From Novosphingobium sp. B 225 (GTDB lineage: Bacteria > Pseudomonadota > Alphaproteobacteria > Sphingomonadales > Sphingomonadaceae), in contig NZ_MWLM01000003.1 in the NCBI RefSeq assembly GCF_002198665.1, positions 1 to 64,000 of the forward strand: DNA of 64,000 bases, given 5' to 3'. The notes beneath the pieces are model-generated. The model did no database searches, had not been told where the DNA came from, and saw only the letters and a list, made by a program, of their open reading frames with translations. The translations under genes and the position numbers were made by a program. Shown one piece after another: positions 29,046 through 37,460 of this stretch. The number at the start of each line of letters is the position of its first letter. Within the stretch, counting starts at the first letter, position 1.

Positions 29046-29501
29046 TTATCTGTTTGAATCAACCGACAATGCGACCTTGCCGATCAAATCTTCCAACAAC
29101 GTTCGCTCGGATGAAGAGAGGCTAGCCGTGATTTGCCGGAAGTATAAAACCCTCTCGTCGCGCGTGCTCCGAAACAGCGCAATACCCGGCTCGGTCAGTC
29201 GAAGGATCAGGCGTTTGCGGTTGCGGTCGTCGGGCTGGCGTACGATCAGCCCGTCATCGCCAAGCTTGGCTATCGCGCGACTTACTTCGGCCCGGTCGAC
29301 TTCGAATGCGGCGCAAATATCGGCGGCAGTAGTTTGGCCAGTAGTTCCGACGAACGCTAGCACTCTCCATTCCGCCAGGCTCAGACCCGATTGCGCTTGC
29401 AACTGCCTGGCGGATTCGCGGTCAATCATCTTAGCCAGCAATTGCAGCCGGTGTGGCAGGTGATCGTCACCAAACAGGGTCCAGGTTGGCGGCAGTGCCA
29501 T
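29046..29501 (-). CDS. MarR-family transcriptional regulator
   Basis: A 151-residue winged-helix repressor. The MarR fold is clear: SGLSLAEWRVLAFVG, TAADICAAFEVDRAEVSRAI as helix-turn-helix, and DGLIVRQPDDRNRKRLIL as wing. ATG 29501 gives the usual length; an in-frame TTG at 29546 would abut the palindrome. It is transcribed away from the DUF3237/hydrolase genes, and the palindrome GTTGACAAATCAAC lies between the two starts, as expected for a repressor that controls itself and its divergent neighbour. The effector is probably the substrate of the cluster. Confidence 0.88.
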   Translation of the reverse strand: MALPPTWTLFGDDHLPHRLQLLAKMIDRESARQLQAQSGLSLAEWRVLAFVGTTGQTTAADICAAFEVDRAEVSRAIAKLGDDGLIVRQPDDRNRKRLILRLTEPGIALFRSTRDERVLYFRQITASLSSSERTLLEDLIGKVALSVDSNR

Positions 29502-29546
29502 GATGGGATCGCGCTTAGTGCGGCCGCCTGACAAGGTCAATTTCAA

Positions 29547-29560
29547 GTTGACAAATCAAC
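29547..29560. promoter_or_regulatory. Palindromic operator, copy 1 of 3
   Basis: GTTGACAAATCAAC: 5-bp arms GTTGA/TCAAC with a 4-nt centre. It lies in the divergent promoter region between marR and the DUF3237/CocE operon. The same palindrome occurs at 33998 and 34869, at other promoters of the same cluster. Confidence 0.7.
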
Positions 29561-29583
29561 AATGGTAGCGCTGATCTCCGGTT

Positions 29584-30066
29584 ATGACCGCAGCGCATCC
29601 TTTTACCCCGCAGCTTGAGTTCGCCTTCACGATCTCGATCAACCTCAGCAAGCCTTACTGGGTAACACCACCGGCACGCGGTGACATGAGGGCCGCGATC
29701 TATGCCGCCGAAGGCTCGATCGAAGGACCGCTGCTCAATGGCCGGGTGATACCCATGTCGGGCGGAGACTTTCCGCTGAGTCGGCCCAACGGGGTAATCG
29801 ACTTCGACGCGCGCTATGTGCTCGAGGCCGATGACGGAGCGATCATCTATCTCGAGAACCGCGGCTATCGCTGGGCCAGGAGCGATGAAATCGCCGAGTT
29901 GATGCGGCAGAACCAGCCGGTATCGCATGACAGCTACTATATGCGCGTGACCCCGCGCTTCGACGCGCCCGAAGGCCCCCATGCCTGGATGGCCCGGCAT
30001 GTCTTCATCGGGGTGGCAGAGAAGATTCCGGGAGCGAACCGGATCCACTATTTCGTGGTGCGCTAG
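29584..30066 (+). CDS. DUF3237 family protein
   Basis: A 160-residue protein of the DUF3237/UPF0311 family, small beta-barrel proteins of unproven function often encoded in catabolic clusters. The start of the fold (LEFAFTISINL), the central GPLLNGRVIPMSGGDFPL and the C-terminal VTPRFDAPEGPHAWMARHVFIG are characteristic. There is no signal peptide, so it is cytoplasmic. The stop is immediately followed by the GTG of the hydrolase gene, so the two are translationally coupled. A second family member is encoded on the other side of the hydrolase. Confidence 0.88.
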   Translation: MTAAHPFTPQLEFAFTISINLSKPYWVTPPARGDMRAAIYAAEGSIEGPLLNGRVIPMSGGDFPLSRPNGVIDFDARYVLEADDGAIIYLENRGYRWARSDEIAELMRQNQPVSHDSYYMRVTPRFDAPEGPHAWMARHVFIGVAEKIPGANRIHYFVVR

Positions 30067-31719
30067 GTGGACACGGATCTGCCCCTGACGCGGCCCGGGG
30101 TCGATCCCTACAGCGCCAGCCACAAGCCTACGTTGCCGCCGCCCCACTACGATCTGCGCCGTGAGCGCGGACTGGTGATCGAGCGCAATTGCGTGATTCC
30201 ACTTCGCGATGGCACCGAAATCTTTGCCGATCTCTATCGCCCCGAAGGGGCGAGCGCCGCACCGCTGCTGCTAGCATGGGGGCCCTATGGTAAGCATGCG
30301 CTGACCAACCAGGTGTTCTGGCCGCGTTCGGGAGTTGATCCTGCCTGGTTGTCCGACCTGACCGCCTTTGAAGCACCCGATCCGGTTTTCTGGGCGCAGC
30401 ACGGCGTCGGCGTCGCGGTAGTAGATCCGCGCGGTGCCTGGCTGTCAGGCGGAGACTTTCACCACAACGGCCGACAGGAGGCAGAAGACTGCGCCGACGC
30501 GATCGAATGGCTGGCGGGGCGGCCGTGGTGCAATGGCCGGATCGGGATGACCGGTGTGTCCTATCTCGCCTGCATCCAGTACCTCGTCGCGCCGCTGCGC
30601 CCGCCAGCGCTGGCCGCGCTTAATCCATGGGAGGGCTTTTCAGACTGGTACCGGGAATTTGCCTATCACGGAGGCATCCTCGAAACCAATTTCCTCCCTC
30701 GTGCCTCTGACAATATTCGCTTTTCGCTGAATCGCACCGAAGACACCTGGGCCAATGCGCTGGCGCATCCTCTGATGGACGGGTTCTGGCGCTCGAAGGA
30801 ACTTGATCTCGAAGGGATCGTCCAGCCGGCCTATGTGGTGGCGAGCTGGTCCGACCAAGGGCTGCACCTGCGCGGCACGATCGAGGCCTGGCGGAGGATG
30901 GCAAGCAAGGACAAGTGGCTGGAGGTGCACGGCCAGAAGAAATGGGCGCACTATTACCGCCCCGAAAGCCGCGAACGCCAGCGTGCTTTCTTCGAGCACT
31001 ACCTGTTCGATCGGCCCACTGCCCTCGCCGCCTGGCCGCCGGTGCGGATCGAAGTGCGAGAGCAGCATGGCGCCGCACAGGAACGTGCCGAGACGGCGTT
31101 TCCGCTCGAATCGGCCACACTGACCTCATTTCACTTGACCACTGACGGTCAGCTTGCGCGGGCTGCCCCGACCGAAGGCGTGGTGCGCTATGACGCCTGC
31201 ACCGGCCAGGCCACCTTCGACTATCGCTTCGACCAGGATACAGAGATCACCGGCCATGCCAGCCTGCGGCTGTGGGTTGAGGCCGAGGGCGCCAGCGACA
31301 TGGACCTGTTCGTGGCCTTGCAGAAACTGGACAACGCCGGGCAACCGGTCGGGTTCACCTTCTATGCCTTCTTCGAGAACGGTCCGGTCGCCCTCGGCTG
31401 GCTCCGAGCGAGTCACCGCGCGCTCGATCAGGAACGGTCGCGGCCTGATCGGCCCTGGCATAGCCACGATGTCGAACAGGTGCTCCAACCGGGCGAGCGG
31501 GTCCCGGTCGAGATCGAGATCTGGCCCTCTTCAACCCTGTTCCGCGCCGGAGAAAGCCTGCGATTGGTGGTCGCTGGCCACGACATCTACCCGAAGGAAG
31601 AAGGGGCAATGCTACCCTTCGCGCTACACGAGCAGACCCGAAACGCCGGTACCCACGTGTTGCACATGGGCGGCGAGCAGGATTCGCTGCTACGCCTGCC
31701 AATCGTCGCCAGGGAGTGA
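30067..31719 (+). CDS. CocE/NonD family hydrolase (X-Pro dipeptidyl-peptidase S15 fold)
   Basis: A 550-residue serine hydrolase that would cleave an ester or amide bond, as cocaine esterase and its relatives do. The alpha/beta-hydrolase part has the oxyanion region LLAWGPYGKHA, the nucleophile Ser in GMTGVSYLAC, Asp in VASWSDQGLH and a His in WLEVHGQ or KWAHYY. The C-terminal jelly-roll domain (ITGHASLRLWVEAEGASDMD) is typical. The GTG start at 30067 directly follows the DUF3237 stop. No signal peptide is present, so the protein acts in the cytoplasm. It is probably the entry enzyme of the cluster, opening a substrate taken up by the TonB receptor. Confidence 0.9.
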   Translation: MDTDLPLTRPGVDPYSASHKPTLPPPHYDLRRERGLVIERNCVIPLRDGTEIFADLYRPEGASAAPLLLAWGPYGKHALTNQVFWPRSGVDPAWLSDLTAFEAPDPVFWAQHGVGVAVVDPRGAWLSGGDFHHNGRQEAEDCADAIEWLAGRPWCNGRIGMTGVSYLACIQYLVAPLRPPALAALNPWEGFSDWYREFAYHGGILETNFLPRASDNIRFSLNRTEDTWANALAHPLMDGFWRSKELDLEGIVQPAYVVASWSDQGLHLRGTIEAWRRMASKDKWLEVHGQKKWAHYYRPESRERQRAFFEHYLFDRPTALAAWPPVRIEVREQHGAAQERAETAFPLESATLTSFHLTTDGQLARAAPTEGVVRYDACTGQATFDYRFDQDTEITGHASLRLWVEAEGASDMDLFVALQKLDNAGQPVGFTFYAFFENGPVALGWLRASHRALDQERSRPDRPWHSHDVEQVLQPGERVPVEIEIWPSSTLFRAGESLRLVVAGHDIYPKEEGAMLPFALHEQTRNAGTHVLHMGGEQDSLLRLPIVARE

Positions 31720-31724
31720 CTGTG

Positions 31725-32183
31725 ATGTTGGATCTGACTGCTGCCGATTGCCGGCTTGAACACGTTTTCGACATCGAGGTTTTGTTCGGGGCGGATCGAA
31801 TGATCTTCGGTCCTTTGCCCGGCGGCCACAGCCAGGGTTACACCCCGGCGACCGGCGGCACGATCAGCGGGCCGCGGCTCAATGGCACCGTCATGCCGCA
31901 AACCGGGGCAGACTATGCCCGAGTACGCCCGGATGGGACCATTGAACTGGAGGCCCACTATCTGCTCCAGGCAGACGACGGCACCCCGATTTACATCCAC
32001 AACCGCGGTTACCTCGTCCGGCCGGAGGCTGGCGCGGCCCAGCCGGCCTATTTCAAACTTACACCCTACTTTCGCGTGCCGGAAGGGCCGCATGACTGGC
32101 TGTCGCGCACGGTCATCGTCGGCGGGGGGGAACGGCGAAGCGATCCCGACCGCACGCTGTTCCGCTATTACGCGCTGGTCTGA
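31725..32183 (+). CDS. DUF3237 family protein, second copy
   Basis: A 152-residue paralogue of the protein at 29584, with the same motifs: LEHVFDIEVLFG, GPRLNGTVMPQTGADYARV, ADDGTPIYIHNRGYL and TPYFRVPEGPHDWLSRTVIVG. The start is ATG 31725 or GTG 31722; AGGGAG lies just upstream and overlaps the hydrolase stop. Its 3' end overlaps the convergent transporter gene by 16 nt. Two different DUF3237 proteins flanking one hydrolase suggest that they act on the same substrate or its isomers. Confidence 0.88.
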   Translation: MLDLTAADCRLEHVFDIEVLFGADRMIFGPLPGGHSQGYTPATGGTISGPRLNGTVMPQTGADYARVRPDGTIELEAHYLLQADDGTPIYIHNRGYLVRPEAGAAQPAYFKLTPYFRVPEGPHDWLSRTVIVGGGERRSDPDRTLFRYYALV

Positions 32184-33547
32184 TCCGCGCGCGCTTTCAG
32201 TCCGCGCGAAGCACGGAGGAAGCATAGCGCAGCAAGGAACAGCACCCCGACTGCGGCTGACATGGCGACTTGCAGGCCGCCGGCAGAAGCAGACCGGCAG
32301 GCTTCGATCACGTCGGCACCGGCACCCGGTGCTGGCAGCCCTTTGGGGCAATCGAGGTGAAAATTGCCGGCATAGGCCCGCGCCGCGAAGTGATCGCTGA
32401 GCCCGCCTACGAAAACCGGGCCCAGACCGGAGCCGATCAGGGTGTAGAGCAGTGTGAACAATGCGATCCCGGTGGCGCGCATCCTCGTGGGAAGCAGGTT
32501 CTGGATCAGGCCTGAGGTCGGGCCATAGAACACCAGAAGCATCGCCCCGGCCGCCAGCAGCACGCCCGTCGCCACTGGCAGAGCCGGCGCGGAAAAGGCG
32601 ATCCAGTAGAGCGGCGGCGCCAGCGACAGGCCAATCGCTGCGCCCCAGGCCGGCCAGCGCGGATCGCGGGCGCTCAGCCGGTCGGTGCCGAAGCTGCCGG
32701 CCAGCAGGCCGATGCTGAGCGCAATGCCTGAAATGGTCCCAAACAGCGCCGCCGCCTCACCAACCTTCAGGGAATAGGTCCGGGCCAGGAACACCGCGAG
32801 GAACTGCGAGATCGAGGTCATCCCAAACCCCGCAAGGCTGCCCCCGGCGATCACCCAGCACAGCGTCGGCGAGGCGCGCAGGGTGGCAAAGAATTCGGCG
32901 AGCGAAGGCGCCTGCTGCGTCTGCGCCGCCGCACCGTCCTGCTGCCCGCGCAACGGTTCTGCAACCAGCCAGTGGAGCAGAGCTGCCACGACAATCCCGG
33001 GTACGGCAAAGACGATGAACGACGTCCGCCACGAACTCGCGGCCGCGATCGCCCCGGCGATCGTTGCGCCCAGAAATGCACCGGCTGGGCTGCCAAGCTG
33101 GACCAGCGCGATCATCGAACTGCGCCGCCGCGGCGGGGTGACGTCGGCAACCAGCGAGGCTGCCGCCGGAGTGAACCCTGCCTCGCCGAACCCGACGGCG
33201 AGGCGCGCTGCGGCGAGTTGAACGAACCCGGTGGCGAGACCGGTTGCCGCGGTTGCCAGCGACCAGAACGCGGTTGCTGCCGCGATGAGGGACGTGCGCC
33301 GCACCCGCTCTGCCAGCATCCCCACCGGCAGCCCGGCCAGCCCATAGAACAGAGCAAACAGCAGTCCTTGCAGCAGACCAAGCTCAAGGTCGCTGAGCCT
33401 GAGATCGACCTTGATCGTCTGGGCCAGCACCGAAAACACCGCGCGGTCAGCAAAGTTGAGCAAGGATGCCAGGAACAGCACGGTCATCAGCCAGGCGGTG
33501 CGTGCGGTCCCGCCGTTGTCAGCAGAGGTGGCGTAACGGACGTTCAT
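32168..33547 (-). CDS. MFS transporter (spinster-like)
   Basis: A 459-residue inner-membrane carrier with about 12 hydrophobic helices. MFS marks are FADRAVFSVLAQTIK (helix 1), GLPVGMLAERVRRTSLIAA (the loop 2-3 motif) and the helix 4-5 region AARLAVGFGEAGFTPAA. It would import the cluster's substrate or export a product. It overlaps the SnoaL-like gene by 4 nt, so those two form one minus-strand operon, divergent from iclR across operator copy 2. Confidence 0.9.
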   Translation of the reverse strand: MNVRYATSADNGGTARTAWLMTVLFLASLLNFADRAVFSVLAQTIKVDLRLSDLELGLLQGLLFALFYGLAGLPVGMLAERVRRTSLIAAATAFWSLATAATGLATGFVQLAAARLAVGFGEAGFTPAAASLVADVTPPRRRSSMIALVQLGSPAGAFLGATIAGAIAAASSWRTSFIVFAVPGIVVAALLHWLVAEPLRGQQDGAAAQTQQAPSLAEFFATLRASPTLCWVIAGGSLAGFGMTSISQFLAVFLARTYSLKVGEAAALFGTISGIALSIGLLAGSFGTDRLSARDPRWPAWGAAIGLSLAPPLYWIAFSAPALPVATGVLLAAGAMLLVFYGPTSGLIQNLLPTRMRATGIALFTLLYTLIGSGLGPVFVGGLSDHFAARAYAGNFHLDCPKGLPAPGAGADVIEACRSASAGGLQVAMSAAVGVLFLAALCFLRASRGLKARADQTSA

Positions 33548-33954
33548 TGCATGTCTCCCTGCCGGATTACCCGGCTTTCGATTGTGGTGGCGCGGATGCT
33601 GCGGAACAGGCCGTCAGCCAGTTCGTAGAGCGCCATCGATTGCAGTTCGAACACATCCCCGGCGTTCAGCGTCGCGCCCCCCAGTTCGACCCCGTCGACC
33701 CGGGCGACGAACCGAGAGCAGAGCGCAGCAGCCAGCGCATGCTCGCCTTCCGCCACTCCGCGCAGTTCCATTGTCCGGTCGGCTTGCTCGCGAAAAGCGG
33801 TGTAAAAGGCCACGATTGCGTCGCGACCGCGCAGTTCGCGCCCGCCGCCATTGGTCAGCACCACGTCCGGTGCATAACAAGCGGCGTAACCGGCACTGTC
33901 ACCGCGATTGAATTCGGCGATGTAGCGTCGCAACATGTCGGCGTGGCCGCCCAT
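33544..33954 (-). CDS. SnoaL/NTF2-like protein
   Basis: A 136-residue protein with the NTF2/SnoaL cone fold pattern: LRRYIAEFNRGDSAGYAACYAPDVV, RGRDAIVAFYTAFR, and a C-terminal sheet (ELQSMALYELADGLFRSI). The family includes polyketide cyclases, isomerases, dehydratases and non-enzymatic binders; the specific reaction is not evident. It is first in the operon with the MFS carrier. The palindromic operator copy 2 lies 44 nt upstream of its start. Confidence 0.8.
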   Translation of the reverse strand: MGGHADMLRRYIAEFNRGDSAGYAACYAPDVVLTNGGGRELRGRDAIVAFYTAFREQADRTMELRGVAEGEHALAAALCSRFVARVDGVELGGATLNAGDVFELQSMALYELADGLFRSIRATTIESRVIRQGDMQ

Positions 33955-33997
33955 TGGTGTTCCTCTCCGTTCTACCGAGGTTACAATTGCAGCTTAT

Positions 33998-34011
33998 GTT
34001 GATAGATCAAC
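33998..34011. promoter_or_regulatory. Palindromic operator, copy 2 of 3
   Basis: GTTGATAGATCAAC, with the same GTTGA/TCAAC arms as copies 1 and 3. It lies between the divergent SnoaL/MFS operon and iclR. It ends only 7 nt before ATG 34019, so binding would also block the translation start region of iclR transcripts. Confidence 0.7.
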
Positions 34012-34018
34012 TGAAATC

Positions 34019-34801
34019 ATGTGGGAGACTGCCTTGACCAATCCGCCGAACGGCGCGGCGCGCCGGCTGGCCTTCCTGCTCAAGCTGATCGGCGATGGTC
34101 CACCGCGGTTCGCGCTGGGCGATCTCGCGGCGCGGGCGGGGCTGCCGCAAAGCACGGTCCACCGCAATCTGCAGGCGCTGATCGAGTTCGGGTTGGTCGA
34201 GCGAAGCGGCAGCCAGTCCTACCGGATCGGACGGGAATTGCAGCGCATCGCCTCGCGGCTGCTGCAACGTTTCGATTTGGTGCGCGCAGCCCAGCCGCTG
34301 CTCGCCGAACTGGTCGGCAACTGGCATGAGACTGCCGTGCTGTGCACCTATAGCCCGATCGAGCGGCGCGTGGTGATTGCCGAATCAGTCTGCACCCCGC
34401 ATCCCTTGCGTTTCGCGATCGAGAACGGGATGGAGATCGGCCTGGTCTGGGGTTCGCTCGGCCGGGCCGTGCTGGCTTTCCTGCCCCCCGGCGAGATCGA
34501 GTTGGTCCTGCGCGATCCCTCGGTCGGGCCGCTAACCGGGCGCCCCCGGATGCCGCGCGACGACCTGCTCGAGGAGCTTGATGCGATCCGCGAACAGGGT
34601 TTCTCGCGTTATTACGAACCGCAGATGGAGATCGCCGGGATCGCCGCACCGGTCTTTGGCCCCGAAGGCGAAGTGCTCGGCTGCGTCGGGGTGACCATGC
34701 CGTCGAGCCGTTATCGCAATCACCTTGAGGACGATTTGGTCGACGCCGTCTGCGCTGCTGGACGCCACCTTTCCGGGCTTGCCGCTGTCTCACCAGCGTA
34801 G
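34019..34801 (+). CDS. IclR-family transcriptional regulator
   Basis: A 260-residue regulator. The N-terminal winged helix is RRLAFLLKLI, FALGDLAARAGLPQSTVHRN and LIEFGLVERSG. The C-terminal effector domain has the usual HETAVLCTY, AVLAFLPPGEI, and late IAAPVFGPEGEVLGCVGV. ATG 34019 is chosen, but an in-frame TTG at 34034 has a better spaced GGGAG and would leave operator copy 2 outside the ribosome-binding region. It probably senses a pathway intermediate and controls this cluster together with MarR; which of the two binds the shared palindrome is open. Confidence 0.88.
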   Translation: MWETALTNPPNGAARRLAFLLKLIGDGPPRFALGDLAARAGLPQSTVHRNLQALIEFGLVERSGSQSYRIGRELQRIASRLLQRFDLVRAAQPLLAELVGNWHETAVLCTYSPIERRVVIAESVCTPHPLRFAIENGMEIGLVWGSLGRAVLAFLPPGEIELVLRDPSVGPLTGRPRMPRDDLLEELDAIREQGFSRYYEPQMEIAGIAAPVFGPEGEVLGCVGVTMPSSRYRNHLEDDLVDAVCAAGRHLSGLAAVSPA

Positions 34802-34868
34802 AAATCGGGCTTCGGTCAATTTCCGCCATATGGAATTTTGATTTTCGCCACACGGAACCGGCTTGACA

Positions 34869-34882
34869 GTTGACAAGTCAAC
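34869..34882. promoter_or_regulatory. Palindromic operator, copy 3 of 3
   Basis: GTTGACAAGTCAAC, differing from copy 1 at one central base. It is 60 nt upstream of the TonB receptor start and overlaps a TTGACA-like hexamer (34870-34875; another TTGACA is at 34863-34868), so a bound repressor would cover the promoter. Confidence 0.7.
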
Positions 34883-34941
34883 ACGTCTCTTTCCGGTGGA
34901 CCCGGGCTGTGCCGGACTCGGGCCAGATGGGGGAGTGAACG

Positions 34942-37389
34942 ATGTCGAAATTCAGCCATACCCTGGCCGCCCAAACGTCCATGCTGGCCGTCGCCGGCGC
35001 GATGCTGGTGGCGACGCCCGCTTTTGCGCAAAATGCCGAAGAGTCTGACGCCAAGAGCGCGGAGAAGCAGGAAATCGTCGTGACCGCGCAGTTCCGCAGC
35101 CAGAAGCTGCAGGACGTACCGCTGGCGATCACCGCCGTGACCGGCGAAACGCTGGAGCGCCGCGGCCAGACCTCGCTCGCCGATGTCGGTAACAACGCCC
35201 CGAACGTCACCTTGCGCCAAAGCGCGGCAACTTTCGGCCCTTCGGTCGTCGCCTACATCCGCGGTGTCGGACAGCGTGATACCAATTTCGGGCTCGAACC
35301 GGGCGTCGGTCTCTATATCGACGACGTCTATTTGCCGACCATGCACGGCTCGCTGCTTAACCTGGTTGACCTTGATCGGGTGGAAATCCTGCGCGGGCCG
35401 CAAGGTACGTTGGCAGGTCAGAACTCGATCGGCGGCGCGATCAAGCTCTATTCGAAAAAGCCCAGCGCCAGCCCCGACGCCTACCTTTCGGCCACCTACG
35501 GCTCGTACAACCGGGTCGAGTTGCGCGGCGGGACCAATTTCACGCTGGTTCCTGACCAGTTGTTCGTGCGTCTGACCGGTGCCGGAGTGCGCAAAGACGG
35601 CTACGTAACCCGCTATGATTATCGCTGCACCCATCCCAGCAGCACCATCCCCGGCTCCGCCACTGGCAACGATTGCAAGCTCGGCACCGAAGGGGGCAAG
35701 GAATACGTCGCGGGCCGCATGGCGTTGCGCTGGATCCCCTCGTCGCGCGCCACGCTCGACATTGCGGTCGATGTCACCCGCGACAACAGCGAAGTTGCGC
35801 CTTCGACGCTGCTCTATGTCGGCCGGGCGGCCAACCCGGGATCGACGCTGACCGGCGTCGCCACGCCGACTGCGGCGGCCTATCTGCTGGCCGGCAACGT
35901 CTATGGCACCGCCACCGGATCGCCTTACATCAGCTATTCGCCCTATGGCGCCTATGCGCAGGACACTTTCAGCAACAGCCCCTTCACCAGCTATGAAAAC
36001 TACATCGACATTGCCCCGCGCGACGGTTCGGCGCCATGGAGCGCTCCGCTCAAAAGCGCGCTCAACACCTGGGGCATTTCGGGCACACTGAATGTCGATC
36101 TGTCCGACGCGCTGAAGCTGACCTCGATCACGGCCTACCGCGAATTCGACGGCAACTATTCCTCGGGCGACGGTTCGCCGTTCACTCCGACGATGCAGGC
36201 CAACCGGGTCTACAACCACCAGTTCAGCCAGGAAGTCCGCCTTTCGGCCAAGCTGGGTGAAATGGCCAACCTGACGGTCGGCGGATACTATTTCCACAAG
36301 CGCAGCCGCTATGCCGCGCGCATCACGCTGACGACGCTGGCTTTCAACGAGGATGACACCATCCCCGCGACCAACAAGGCCGCCTTTGCCAACCTTGAAG
36401 TCAATCCGGCCGAGAATTTCACCATTCTTGGCGGGATCCGCTACACCGATCAGTCCAAGACCTTTACCTATGGGCGGTTCGGCGTGCCGGGCTCCTCGTC
36501 CGGCGGGGTGGTTCCGGCATCGCTCGCGCCGCTCAACGGCCTGGTCGGCAAGTTCTCGGGCGACCGCGTCGACTACCGCGTCGGTGCACAGTACCGCATT
36601 TCACCCGAGGCGATGTTCTATGGCCAGTTCTCCACCGGCTTCCGCGGCGGCGGCATCAATCCGCGTCCGTTCTTCCCGCAGCAGGCGCTGCCGCATAACC
36701 CGGAATCGCTCAAGGCGTACGAAATTGGCCTGAAGACCGATCTGCTGGACCGCACCCTGCGGTTCAACACTTCAGCCTTCATCAACAAGTACAACGACAT
36801 TCTGGTGACCGTGGCGAGCTGCCCGCTGACCGGGGCTCCGGCCGCGCCGTGCTCGCTGCCGCTCAACGCCGGCGACGCGACGATCAAGGGGTTCGAGACC
36901 GAACTGTCGTGGCGTCCGGTGCCGGGGCTGTCGATCGACGGTTCGCTGGCCTACCTCAACTTCCACTACGATTCGATCAGCGCAGCCGCGGCCAATTCGG
37001 GGATCGGCACCGAAGACAAGGGCCAGTACATCTCGCCCTGGCAGTGGAGCATTTCGGCGCAGTATGACCTGCCGCTGGGGTCGCTCGGCACGCTGACCCC
37101 GCGCGTCGATGTCTCGCATATCGACAGTTTCAACCGCAACGCCAACAACGTCGATGCAGCTAGCGGCGGCAAGGACATCTTCGGCCAGGTGCCGGGTTAC
37201 ACCCTGGTCAATGCCCGCCTGACCTATGCGACGCCCGAACGCGAGTGGGAGCTGGCACTCGAAGTCCGCAACCTGACCGACAAGCTCTACTATACCGACC
37301 TGTTCGACAACCGCGGTTCGACCAACTCGATCCAGGGCACCCCGGCCGAGCCGCGGACCTGGGCGGTCACGATCAAGCGCCGGTTCTGA
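34942..37389 (+). CDS. TonB-dependent receptor of the catabolic cluster
   Basis: An 815-residue outer-membrane receptor. It has a signal peptide (MLAVAGAMLVATPAFAQ), TonB-box-like EIVVTAQFRS, plug domain (PLAITAVTGETLERRG, then LYIDDVYLPTMHG and VEILRGPQGTLAGQNSIGG) and a barrel that ends WAVTIKRRF with the terminal Phe. It belongs to the class often used for non-iron substrates such as aromatic or plant compounds in sphingomonads. Operator copy 3 lies in its promoter, and the dioxygenase gene follows 71 nt downstream, so uptake and breakdown are probably co-regulated. Confidence 0.93.
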   Translation: MSKFSHTLAAQTSMLAVAGAMLVATPAFAQNAEESDAKSAEKQEIVVTAQFRSQKLQDVPLAITAVTGETLERRGQTSLADVGNNAPNVTLRQSAATFGPSVVAYIRGVGQRDTNFGLEPGVGLYIDDVYLPTMHGSLLNLVDLDRVEILRGPQGTLAGQNSIGGAIKLYSKKPSASPDAYLSATYGSYNRVELRGGTNFTLVPDQLFVRLTGAGVRKDGYVTRYDYRCTHPSSTIPGSATGNDCKLGTEGGKEYVAGRMALRWIPSSRATLDIAVDVTRDNSEVAPSTLLYVGRAANPGSTLTGVATPTAAAYLLAGNVYGTATGSPYISYSPYGAYAQDTFSNSPFTSYENYIDIAPRDGSAPWSAPLKSALNTWGISGTLNVDLSDALKLTSITAYREFDGNYSSGDGSPFTPTMQANRVYNHQFSQEVRLSAKLGEMANLTVGGYYFHKRSRYAARITLTTLAFNEDDTIPATNKAAFANLEVNPAENFTILGGIRYTDQSKTFTYGRFGVPGSSSGGVVPASLAPLNGLVGKFSGDRVDYRVGAQYRISPEAMFYGQFSTGFRGGGINPRPFFPQQALPHNPESLKAYEIGLKTDLLDRTLRFNTSAFINKYNDILVTVASCPLTGAPAAPCSLPLNAGDATIKGFETELSWRPVPGLSIDGSLAYLNFHYDSISAAAANSGIGTEDKGQYISPWQWSISAQYDLPLGSLGTLTPRVDVSHIDSFNRNANNVDAASGGKDIFGQVPGYTLVNARLTYATPEREWELALEVRNLTDKLYYTDLFDNRGSTNSIQGTPAEPRTWAVTIKRRF

Positions 37390-37460
37390 CGGTCTACCCA
37401 GCGGTCCGGGCGATCTTCCCTGCCCGGACCGCACCCTGTTCGGTCGCAAAGGAACTGCCG

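Noticed and set aside
34816-36297. 493-codon minus-strand frame inside the TonB receptor region
   Set aside because: It is the antisense shadow of the receptor gene; the translation is Arg/Val/Gly-rich without domains, and the plus-strand frame has a signal peptide, plug and barrel.
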